In this document: one piece after another, positions 1-8,057 of the stretch | How positions within the stretch are numbered: the stretch's first letter is position 1 | How the letters are laid out: each line of letters begins with the position of its first letter | Origin: Desulfobacterales bacterium | GTDB taxonomy: Bacteria; Desulfobacterota; UBA8473 | NCBI GenBank assembly: GCA_016209225.1 | Contig: JACQWO010000015.1 | Location: 83,588 to 147,587 of the forward strand | DNA: 64,000 nt | Direction: 5' to 3' | Notes under the pieces: model-generated | The model's database searches: none | What the model was told of the DNA's origin: nothing | Seen by the model: only the letters and a program-made list of their open reading frames with translations | Program-made: the position numbers and the translations under genes

Positions 1-174
1 AACACCCCCATAACCAACCATTTCGCCAAAGGAATGAACTGTATGAAGCGGGTTGAAATCACCGGATGCCCCTGCGTACATAACAAACTGAGTCTCCGTG
101 AGGGGTTCTGACACAAACTCCGGCATGCTGCCTCCCTCATTAACATCTTCAAAGAATACCTGTTTTCCTGCCAT
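1..174 (-). CDS. MaoC-like dehydratase, N-terminal part (runs off window edge)
   Basis: Reverse complement from ATG at 174 reads MAGKQVFFEDVNEGGSMPEFVSEPLTETQFVMYAGASGDFNPLHTVHSFGEMVGYGGV, hot-dog/MaoC style. Confidence 0.75.
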   Translation of the reverse strand, partial: MAGKQVFFEDVNEGGSMPEFVSEPLTETQFVMYAGASGDFNPLHTVHSFGEMVGYGGV

Positions 175-201
175 GGTTTCACCTCTTTTCCATATTAATT
201 T

Positions 202-657
202 TTATCTTCTCTGTATCATGGTACTTGTGTCTACCAAAACCCTTTCCCCATTCTGATTGGTATAGGTAGTCTCCATAACGATAAAGTCCATTGTTCCGGC
301 CTTGCCTGCTTTTTCAAAGGCATTGGCAATCCTTACTTTTCCTGTAACGGTATCCCCGGGTTTAATAGGCTTAAAGTACTCATATTGCTGTCCGCCGTGA
401 AGTATCTTTGACAGATCAAGCTTCAAATCACCCAGCATCACCTCCATTAACCCCCCGGCCATAGCAAAGACAGTTGGAAATGAGGGGGGTAGAACAAGTC
501 CCTCAAAGCCTGCCTCTTTAGCAGCCTTTTCATCATAGTACAGCGGATTTTTGTCTCCTATTGCCCTCGCAAACTCCTTTATTTTCCCTTTCTCCACCTC
601 AAAAGTAAACTCAGGGTACTCCCTTCCAATTATGCTCTTATCTACCATTTTAGTCAC
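202..657 (-). CDS. MaoC family dehydratase, N-terminal FAS1-DH-like
   Basis: 151 aa ORF with YPEFTFEVEKGKIKEFARAIGDKNPLYYDE and GGQQYEYFKPIKPGD. Confidence 0.8.
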   Translation of the reverse strand: MTKMVDKSIIGREYPEFTFEVEKGKIKEFARAIGDKNPLYYDEKAAKEAGFEGLVLPPSFPTVFAMAGGLMEVMLGDLKLDLSKILHGGQQYEYFKPIKPGDTVTGKVRIANAFEKAGKAGTMDFIVMETTYTNQNGERVLVDTSTMIQRR

Positions 658-752
658 CTCCTCATGTGTTACTTTAAACCTACCACCATGGTAAGTTTAA
701 TTGCTTGAATTTAAACCCACCAGATCTAAGCTGGTGGGTCTTTAGTTGGTTA

Positions 753-1955
753 TTAATCCTTGAAAGCCGGCTCCCTGATATCGGTAATCGGTATAAAGGT
801 CTGATTCTTTACATCCACTTTATACAATTTGTTTCCTATTCCGCCTTTATGATTGTTCTTGCTGTAACTTACCGGCACTGAAATTCCTCCGGTACTAAAG
901 TTTTTAAAGGTTTCATAAGCCTCTACCAGAGTATCAGAATCCAGATTTTTACCTGCCCTCTTTAGCCCCTCTGCACAGATAGCCGAGATTACCCAACCAT
1001 GGATATAATACAAGGTCTTCCTCTCACTGTCGGGTTGATACTTCTTGGTAATCTCTCTCAGTTCCGTCATCCCAGGGGTATTGTCACCCCAATAACCAAT
1101 GGGACTTGCCACTATAGTATCCCTCATGGCATCTCCAGTAGCTTTTATATTATACTCCTCACCGATATAAAAAAACCCAAAGACTTTACTTCTTAAGTCA
1201 TATCGTTTTGTAGCCCTATAGAACGAAATAAGACCACCAAGAACAGTATGGAGGATTATATAATCTGGATCTGATTTCTTTAAGGTCAATATCTGGGAGG
1301 TTGCATCAATCTCACCGAGGTTAATTACTGTCTTATTGCTCAATTTTAGGTTATACTTTGAAAGATACCCTTCTATAACCTGCAAACCGGTTTTACCGTA
1401 CTCAACATCTGGATAGACGAATGCTATTTTCGGGTTTTCTGCTTTTAGATCCTTCATGATATAATCTATAGGAACCTTTATCATGTCATCATAACTCGCC
1501 GATGATGTAAATATGTACCTTTTCAGTGGAGTTGTTATTGCCTCTGCACAGCTATAGGGTATTACCGGAACTTTGTGGGTTTCAATCTGCCTTGCAAGAG
1601 CAAGGGTCTGACCTGTCCCTCCGCAGGCAAGAATGGTAAGAACTTCGTCTTTAAAGATCAGTTTCTTGAAAGCAGCGAAAGCAGCGGGGATTGTATAATG
1701 ATCATCCTCAACAATGACCTTTACCTTCCTGCCATTGATTCCCCCCTGATCATTGATATGTCTAAAGTATGTCTTTACCCCATTAACCATGGGAACACCA
1801 CCTTGAGCAATCACTCCTGTCTGGTCAATAATAACCCCGACCTTTATGGTGTCTTTCGTTACACCCCTAACATCTCTTGCATAACCTGACCTTGTAACTG
1901 CACATAAGAGGCAGATTAGTAACGAGATGAATAGAATGATCGGTATTTTTTTCAT
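753..1955 (-). CDS. ABC transporter substrate-binding protein (LivK-like, branched-chain amino acid type)
   Basis: Signal peptide from MKKIPIILF; KVGVIIDQTGVIAQGGVPMVNGVKTYFRHINDQGGINGRKV. Start placed at the internal Met rather than at the longest ORF start. Confidence 0.85.
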   Translation of the reverse strand: MKKIPIILFISLLICLLCAVTRSGYARDVRGVTKDTIKVGVIIDQTGVIAQGGVPMVNGVKTYFRHINDQGGINGRKVKVIVEDDHYTIPAAFAAFKKLIFKDEVLTILACGGTGQTLALARQIETHKVPVIPYSCAEAITTPLKRYIFTSSASYDDMIKVPIDYIMKDLKAENPKIAFVYPDVEYGKTGLQVIEGYLSKYNLKLSNKTVINLGEIDATSQILTLKKSDPDYIILHTVLGGLISFYRATKRYDLRSKVFGFFYIGEEYNIKATGDAMRDTIVASPIGYWGDNTPGMTELREITKKYQPDSERKTLYYIHGWVISAICAEGLKRAGKNLDSDTLVEAYETFKNFSTGGISVPVSYSKNNHKGGIGNKLYKVDVKNQTFIPITDIREPAFKD

Positions 1956-2083
1956 AGCCCCCCCTGTCTCAAAACAAATACAGTTTTTCAAAGCTCTCAA
2001 TTACTAATGCAATCGGTAGCATAGATACCTTTTCAAATCAAGAAAAAAAATTTATGTTTGAACAGGTTTCTTAAGGGTTCTGA

Positions 2084-3112
2084 TTAAGCCTTACCCCATT
2101 TTTGAATGTATTTCTCCTTTACCTCGGGATTCAGCCAGCCAACCGGCCATTCTCCCTTTAAAACCCGTGCTACCTCTCTAGCCGGACGGTGGGTGAGTTC
2201 TATAAAAGCCGGTATAGAGAAATGGGCAGAATGGGCCGTCACAATAAAGTTGTCCAACGTCAGTAAAGGATCGTCTTGAGCGATAGGTTCCGGTTCTGTA
2301 ACATCAACAGCAGCCCCAGAGATTATGCCATCTTTAAGGGCTGTATATAAAGCCTTCCCGTCCACAATGGGACCCCGGGCAGTATTAACCAGGTTAGCAG
2401 TAGGCTTCATTTTTTTCAGTTCTTCCAGTCCCAGAATATGCTGCGTTTCCGGGGTAAGAGCACTGTGAATAGAGAGGATATCCGATTCCCTTAGGAGTTT
2501 ATCCATATCTACCTTCTCGACTCCCAGTTTTGCAAAAACGCTCTCCGGGGTATAAGGATCACAAACTATAATCCTCATACCAAAGCCCTTCGCCTTAGGA
2601 ATGAGCGTCTGCGGAATACGACCGAATCCAAGAAGTCCCAGGGTTTGTCCCTTTAGCCGGGACATCTTGGGCCATATCTGCTTTTGCATATCCGGGTCAG
2701 GTTCACCTTTCCACCCCCCACTCTTTACCGTCTCGTTCAATTTAACGATCCTTCTGGTGCAGGCAAGGATAAGGGCCATAGCGTGGTCTGACACCTCTTC
2801 CAGACAGTAATCAGGTATATTGGCCACCAGGACGCCATGTTCAGTCGCCGCGGCCACATCCAGCTTATCATAACCAATGCCCATACTCTGGATAAACCTG
2901 CACTTAGTCATCCCTTGAATTACCTTTTTCGAGAAGGGCTGAAAAGTAGCTACCCCTATTATGGCATCGGCATCGTGGGCAGTATCAATGATCTCCTCCT
3001 CGGACATACATAACTTTTTAACTACCTGAACATCCAATCCTTCCCCTTTAATCAGCTTTTCATAATCGGGCGCTAACGGAATATCAAAAACCTGAGCTAC
3101 CTTAAAACCCAT
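2084..3112 (-). CDS. D-isomer-specific 2-hydroxyacid dehydrogenase family protein
   Basis: LGLLGFGRIPQTLIPKAKGFGM NAD-binding motif; NTARGPIVDGKALYTAL; AAVDVTEPEP. Confidence 0.88.
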   Translation of the reverse strand: MGFKVAQVFDIPLAPDYEKLIKGEGLDVQVVKKLCMSEEEIIDTAHDADAIIGVATFQPFSKKVIQGMTKCRFIQSMGIGYDKLDVAAATEHGVLVANIPDYCLEEVSDHAMALILACTRRIVKLNETVKSGGWKGEPDPDMQKQIWPKMSRLKGQTLGLLGFGRIPQTLIPKAKGFGMRIIVCDPYTPESVFAKLGVEKVDMDKLLRESDILSIHSALTPETQHILGLEELKKMKPTANLVNTARGPIVDGKALYTALKDGIISGAAVDVTEPEPIAQDDPLLTLDNFIVTAHSAHFSIPAFIELTHRPAREVARVLKGEWPVGWLNPEVKEKYIQKWGKA

Positions 3113-3212
3113 TTTGCTTTCCTCCTTTCATAATTTAAGAGGTTGCTAAAAACTTTTTCAAAGCTCTCTATTTACCTGAGCAAAGGCATGTAGATACCCA
3201 TGTCAAAGAGCG

Positions 3213-3608
3213 TTATTTCTTAGCGGCATCCCTAGGATTTACAGTAAAAACATCTTCAACCTTAATTGTTCCAACCCCTTTAACATCCAACTTCATTTTT
3301 TCCTTTACGTTTTTTGCAAATTGATCAAAAAGTGGACCTGAGGTCTGAAATCCCTGAAATGTACCCTTCACCTGATACCCTGCCGGTGGAAATTTAAAGG
3401 ACAGGGCAGTAGCTTTCTTTGTCTTCTCCAAATTTTTATTGGTTTTGCTCCCAAATATGTCTGCAAAGACTATGGTTTCTTCATCAATTGCTGACAGTGT
3501 TCCCTTGGGAGCAAGATTTACAGTCCCCTTTTCATCTAATGTAGCCAGTATCTTTGAGGCACCCTGGTCATTGAACATGTCCATAACTTCCTTTGACATC
3601 TTATCCAT
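3213..3608 (-). CDS. Pyridoxamine 5'-phosphate oxidase-like FMN-binding protein
   Basis: LATLDEKGTVNLAPKGTLSAIDEETIVFADIFGSKTNKNLEKTKKATALSF. Confidence 0.75.
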   Translation of the reverse strand: MDKMSKEVMDMFNDQGASKILATLDEKGTVNLAPKGTLSAIDEETIVFADIFGSKTNKNLEKTKKATALSFKFPPAGYQVKGTFQGFQTSGPLFDQFAKNVKEKMKLDVKGVGTIKVEDVFTVNPRDAAKK

Positions 3609-3639
3609 TGTTTCTCCTCCTTTCAAAATGGAAAATACA

Positions 3640-4044
3640 CTAACCCTCCAATTTAAATGCCAGCGCTACTCCATCCCCTGCAGAAAATTTATCGCCTTTT
3701 ACTACCTTGTGTCCGATTGACACTCTTTTTCCTATCAGGTCCATACCGGCTTTATCAGGATCAAGATCAACGATATTCCCCATAACCCACGGTCCTTCAT
3801 CTAACTCTACCATACTAACGATATATGGAGCATCAAATCCTTCAGGGGGAACCCTTATCACAGTATAGGTCTTTATCTCTCCCCTGGCACTGAGCTCAAC
3901 AACATCCATGTCTTCACTGCTACATTCCATACAAACCTTTTTGGGCGGTACTGTATACCCACCACATTTATTACACTTAAGACCACAAAACTTACCACTC
4001 GTTAAAGCCTCTTTGTATTTATTATACGTTAATTTGTATTCCAC
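3640..4044 (-). CDS. DUF35 / Zn-ribbon OB-fold protein, thiolase partner
   Basis: GLKCNKCGGYTVPPKKVCMECSS zinc ribbon; YTVIRVPPEGFDAPYIV; directly downstream of a thiolase. Confidence 0.88.
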   Translation of the reverse strand: MEYKLTYNKYKEALTSGKFCGLKCNKCGGYTVPPKKVCMECSSEDMDVVELSARGEIKTYTVIRVPPEGFDAPYIVSMVELDEGPWVMGNIVDLDPDKAGMDLIGKRVSIGHKVVKGDKFSAGDGVALAFKLEG

Positions 4045-4048
4045 TTTC

Positions 4049-5218
4049 CTACCTCCTAAGAATCATATTGCATACTGTTGCAAGATCACCGCCAAGGGTA
4101 TCTATCATGCCTATCTTTGCCCCTTTGACCTGTCTCTCACCGCACTCTTCCCGCAACTGTTTCACTATCTCGTAAGCCTGAGCAGCTCCGGTAGCTCCAA
4201 TGGGATGGCCTTTTGCCTTCAACCCACCTGAGGGGTTTATAGGTATCTCGCCATTAAGGGATGTTTTACCTTCCTCAACAGCCTGACTTCCCTTTCCAAA
4301 ATCAAAGAATCCCAGTCCTTCAGTTGCAAGTATTTCTGCTATTGTAAAGCAGTCATGCAGCTCACAGATATCTATGTCTTTTGGTCCGACGCCTGCTTGC
4401 ATATATGATTGTTTGACGGCTGTCTCTCTTGCCCTTATCCTGGTAAAATCCTTTTGAGTATAAAGGGGGCCTGCTGATCCCTGCCCTACTCCTGCAATAT
4501 AAATAGGCTTTTTAGTAAGCTCTTTTGCCTTGTCAACAGAGGCAAACACCAGGGCTGCTGCTCCATCGGAGAACGGACAGCAGTCAAGCAATTGCAAAGG
4601 GTCTGCAATAACAATACCGCTTAAAACCTTTTCCACTGTTATCTCTTTCCTGAATTGGGCCTTGGGGTTTAAGACACCATTCTTATGATTCTTAACAGCA
4701 ACCATGGCCATCTGTTCTTTCAACTTTTGAAGGGGAATCCCATACTTCTTTGAATAAAGATGGGCTGCCATTCCAAACGCCCCAGGAAAGGTAATACCGG
4801 CAAAACCCTCATAACGGCTATCACTCCCCATAGCAAATGTCCTGGTAGCCATGGGGGTTCCCATAGCCATCGCCTTCTCTGTACCCCCTGTTAAGACTAT
4901 GTCATAGAAGCCCGATGCAACCCAAAGGTAGGCGTTCCTCATTGCCACCGTAGCAGAGGCACATGCCCCCTCAAACCTTGTGGCGGGTATATTCGGTATT
5001 CCAATCTCGGCTGCACACATAGGTGCCATATTCATCTGACCTTCCTCAAAATCCCCAAGACCATTCCCCAAAAAGAGTGCCTGGATGTCTCTGGGTTCTA
5101 TATTCGACTCGGTTATTGCATCCATTGCCGCCTCTGAGAACATCTCAACTTGAGTCTTTTCCGACATGCCAAACTGAGTCATGCCAACTCCAACTACTGC
5201 TACTTCTCTCATCTTCAA
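4049..5218 (-). CDS. Thiolase family protein / acetyl-CoA acetyltransferase (SCP-x type)
   Basis: EGACASATVAMRNA, CELHDCFTIAE, GHPIGATGAAQ. Confidence 0.9.
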   Translation of the reverse strand: MKMREVAVVGVGMTQFGMSEKTQVEMFSEAAMDAITESNIEPRDIQALFLGNGLGDFEEGQMNMAPMCAAEIGIPNIPATRFEGACASATVAMRNAYLWVASGFYDIVLTGGTEKAMAMGTPMATRTFAMGSDSRYEGFAGITFPGAFGMAAHLYSKKYGIPLQKLKEQMAMVAVKNHKNGVLNPKAQFRKEITVEKVLSGIVIADPLQLLDCCPFSDGAAALVFASVDKAKELTKKPIYIAGVGQGSAGPLYTQKDFTRIRARETAVKQSYMQAGVGPKDIDICELHDCFTIAEILATEGLGFFDFGKGSQAVEEGKTSLNGEIPINPSGGLKAKGHPIGATGAAQAYEIVKQLREECGERQVKGAKIGMIDTLGGDLATVCNMILRR

Positions 5219-5309
5219 TCCTCCTAGAAGAACTTTCTAATGTTTTCTCAACAAAAAACGGGTAATGTTTGAGCTAGAAGATACTCTTGGGGCAAATTAA
5301 TGAAAAGTC

Positions 5310-6476
5310 CTAACCCATCAGGGTATTAGCAATAACTACTCTTTGAATCTGATTCGTACCCTCATAGAGCTGGGTTATCTTTGCATCCCTCATCATACGT
5401 TCCACAGGATACTCTCTTATGTAGCCATAGCCGCCAAGAACTTGAATGGCGTCCACAGTCACTTTCATGGCCGTATCAGAAGCGAAATTCTTTGACATGG
5501 ATGAAAATCGAATCACCTCAGCAGGCAATCTGCTCATATCCTTAGCCTGCTTTTCAAGTAATGATGCCGTTTTGTATAAAAGCTGCCTTGCCGCCTCTAC
5601 CTGAGTCGTCATATCAGCCAGCATAAACTGTATACCCTGAAAGGTAGAAATAGGTTTGCCAAATTGCTTTCTCTCCTTCGCATATCCAACAGCATAGTCA
5701 AGGGCACCCTGGGCTATGCCAAGGGCCTGAGCAGCTATACCCGGTCGGGAGAAGTCCAGGGTCTTCATACAGATTGCAAACCCCATCCCTTCGTCACCGA
5801 GAAGGTTCGCAGCCGGTATCCTGCAGTCCTCAAAGATTAGTTCCGTCGTATCACTTCCCCGAATCCCCAATTTTTTCTCGTGTTTGCCGACGGAAAATCC
5901 CGGGGATCCCTTTTCAACGACAAAAACACTCAAAGCCTTGGAAGACTTTGCTGTATCCGGGTCTGTCTTGGCAAAAACAGAGTAAACATTGGCAATACTG
6001 CCGTTTGTGATAAATATCTTGGTGCCATTCAGGATGTATGCATCTCCGTCTTTTACTGCCCTTGTCTGAATACTTCCCACATCGGAACCTGCACCTGGCT
6101 CGGTTATGGCACAGGCACTAAGATGTTCTCCGCTGGCTATCTTTTGAAGAAACTTTTGCTTCTGTTCCTCACTGCCTCCCAAAAGGATTGGCAGCAAACC
6201 CAATTCCTGAACAGCAGGGATGAGTCCGGTACTGGCACATGCCTTTGATAACTCTTCAATAATAATACACAATGCCAGGGGACCTGATCCCATACCACCA
6301 TACACCTCAGGGACATCGGCACCCATAAGGGCGTTTTCCTTGAGGAGTTCCAAAATATCCCACGGGTATTCTTCTGTCTCATCTATTTCGGCTGCCCTAG
6401 GGGCAACCTTATCCACCGCGAGTTTCCTTACTGTCTGGCGGATCATCTCTTGTTCTTCAGTTAGATCATACTGCAT
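5310..6476 (-). CDS. Acyl-CoA dehydrogenase
   Basis: ACAITEPGAGSDVGSIQT, GYGYIREYPVERMMRDAKITQLYEGTNQIQR. Confidence 0.95.
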   Translation of the reverse strand: MQYDLTEEQEMIRQTVRKLAVDKVAPRAAEIDETEEYPWDILELLKENALMGADVPEVYGGMGSGPLALCIIIEELSKACASTGLIPAVQELGLLPILLGGSEEQKQKFLQKIASGEHLSACAITEPGAGSDVGSIQTRAVKDGDAYILNGTKIFITNGSIANVYSVFAKTDPDTAKSSKALSVFVVEKGSPGFSVGKHEKKLGIRGSDTTELIFEDCRIPAANLLGDEGMGFAICMKTLDFSRPGIAAQALGIAQGALDYAVGYAKERKQFGKPISTFQGIQFMLADMTTQVEAARQLLYKTASLLEKQAKDMSRLPAEVIRFSSMSKNFASDTAMKVTVDAIQVLGGYGYIREYPVERMMRDAKITQLYEGTNQIQRVVIANTLMG

Positions 6477-6525
6477 TTTTCCCCTCCTTTGCGGCTATTT
6501 GGGTAATCCCTTTGACTAGGGTCTA

Positions 6526-7305
6526 TCATCTTCCCTTGAATTGTGCCTTACGCTTCTCTAAAAATGCCTTTGCCCCTTCCTTTTGATCTTCGGTTGTAAA
6601 GAGTTCACCAAAGAGTTTCTTCTCTAATTTCAGACCTTCGTTCAGGGTCATATTAACACCCTCATCTATCGCCTTTTTAGCATACTTTATAGCTATGGGA
6701 CCTTTCTCCATAATCTTCTTTGCCATGTTTTTTGCCTCTGAAACGGCTTCTCCTTTTGGGGCAATCCTATCCACAAGGCCGATTTCTTTTGCCTCAGAGG
6801 CAGTTATCATATCGCCGGTAAATATTAGTTCCTTAGCCTTACCTTTCGACACTAATCTTGGAAGTCTCTGGGTACCGCCTGCACCCGGAATAACGCCCAG
6901 GTTCACCTCTGGTTGTCCAAACTTTGCACTCTCAGAGGCAATCCTGATATCACAGGCCATAGCCAGTTCACAACCTCCTCCCAAAGCCATACCGTTAACC
7001 GCACAGATAACCACTTTCTCAAGACCCTCGATTTTGTCAAAAACCCCTTGGAGTTCCTGAGAAAATTCCTCACCCTCTTTTTGGCCCATTTGAGGGAACA
7101 GACTTATATCCGCTCCTGCTACAAATATCTTCTCTCCTGACCCGGTCAGTACAACGGTTTTTACGGCCTCATCCTTTGCCAATTCTTCAAAAACCTCGTC
7201 TAGTTCACAGGTAGTCTTGTTATCCAGTGCATTCGCCGGCGGATGGTTAATAGTAACAACGGCTATCCCTTCTTCGACCACATAACTCACAAGGTCCCGA
7301 CTCAT
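6526..7305 (-). CDS. Enoyl-CoA hydratase/isomerase
   Basis: AVNGMALGGGCELAMACDIRIASESAKFGQPEVNLGVIPGAGGTQRL. Confidence 0.95.
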   Translation of the reverse strand: MSRDLVSYVVEEGIAVVTINHPPANALDNKTTCELDEVFEELAKDEAVKTVVLTGSGEKIFVAGADISLFPQMGQKEGEEFSQELQGVFDKIEGLEKVVICAVNGMALGGGCELAMACDIRIASESAKFGQPEVNLGVIPGAGGTQRLPRLVSKGKAKELIFTGDMITASEAKEIGLVDRIAPKGEAVSEAKNMAKKIMEKGPIAIKYAKKAIDEGVNMTLNEGLKLEKKLFGELFTTEDQKEGAKAFLEKRKAQFKGR

Positions 7306-7333
7306 TATCTATCCTCCTCAATAATTTATGTCT

Positions 7334-7408
7334 GCTTTCAGTTAATGTTTCCAGTACAAACAAAGCCCGATAGGGTTTGATAATATTTCGTTTGTGCTGT
7401 GTTAGCGG
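7334..7408 (-). repeat. attC-like recombination site (imperfect hairpin)
   Basis: Minus strand GCTAACACAGCACAAACGAAA...CAAACCCTATCGGGCTTTGTTTGTACTGGAAACATTAACTGAAAGC resembles the 44189 site; stem arms CAGCACAAAC/GTTTGTACTG. Confidence 0.55.
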
Positions 7409-7415
7409 AAGTACC

Positions 7416-7616
7416 CTATGCAGTTTCGTATTGAAGGACTTTTAACTGCTCCGGTTTTATTCTTGCACTCAGATTGAGCATTTCAACACCTACTACTTTG
7501 CCGTCTGCATTAAAGTCCAGAATTACGCCAGGTTGGACTTCCTCAGATTCTACGATGGATGCCTCATCCAATCGGAAATACAGGGCATCGTTTCCTTTGT
7601 CCACTTTTAACCTCAT
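7416..7616 (-). CDS. DUF2283 domain protein (putative antitoxin)
   Basis: DKGNDALYFRLDEASIVESEEVQPGVILDFNADGKVVGVEMLNLS is the DUF2283 pattern. Confidence 0.85.
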   Translation of the reverse strand: MRLKVDKGNDALYFRLDEASIVESEEVQPGVILDFNADGKVVGVEMLNLSARIKPEQLKVLQYETA

Positions 7617-7858
7617 TTCTGCCTCCTTACCCTACGGTCAAAAAATACTGTAACTACTTTCTTCGGTGAAACATGGGGGTTTACAACCAGATGGAGAATC
7701 CGTCCCTCATGTTCAGTAATACCTTTTAAATAATGAATATTGTTGTCCTCTCCTATATTTTTCCAATCGGAATTATCAATGGTTCGCCATACCCATTCCT
7801 CTAGAATCTCACGCTCTTTCAACATGTCTTGAGTATGTGCAGATAATTCATAATCCAT
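7613..7858 (-). CDS. DUF4258 domain protein (putative RelE-like toxin)
   Basis: 81 aa, YELSAHTQDMLKEREILEEWVWRTI...GRILHLVVNPHVSPKKVVTVFFDRR; overlaps the DUF2283 gene by 4 bp. Confidence 0.8.
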   Translation of the reverse strand: MDYELSAHTQDMLKEREILEEWVWRTIDNSDWKNIGEDNNIHYLKGITEHEGRILHLVVNPHVSPKKVVTVFFDRRVRRQK

Positions 7859-7892
7859 AATTAAAATCCTAAACCTATTTTACAAAATATAG

Positions 7893-7930
7893 GGCGTTTC
7901 AGATAATGTTCCAAGCGTATCTGAAACGCC
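7893..7930. repeat. 13-bp perfect inverted repeat (collapsed attC-like R boxes)
   Basis: GGCGTTTCAGATA (7893-7905) / TATCTGAAACGCC (7918-7930), 12-nt loop; arms match the TTCAGATAAC/GTTATCTGAA boxes at 44.2-45.4 kb. Confidence 0.6.
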
Positions 7931-8057
7931 AGGACACCTCTCTGTCTGACTTTTTTGCTACTTACCACATCCCTCTTTCATGTCTATACTATACAGTGGA
8001 CTTCTGATTTTGCCCAAGCTCTTTGTACTTACATGGTTATAAATCAACATCGTTCCA

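Noticed and set aside
753-2000. Full-length 415-aa start for the binding protein
   Set aside because: First 15 residues (MRALKNCICFETGGA) precede a clear signal peptide at MKKIPIILF; the internal start is more plausible.
6137-6382. Antisense and alternate-frame ORFs within acyl-CoA dehydrogenase (and many similar small ORFs across the window)
   Set aside because: Fully contained in strongly supported CDSs, no family signature, consistent with chance open frames.
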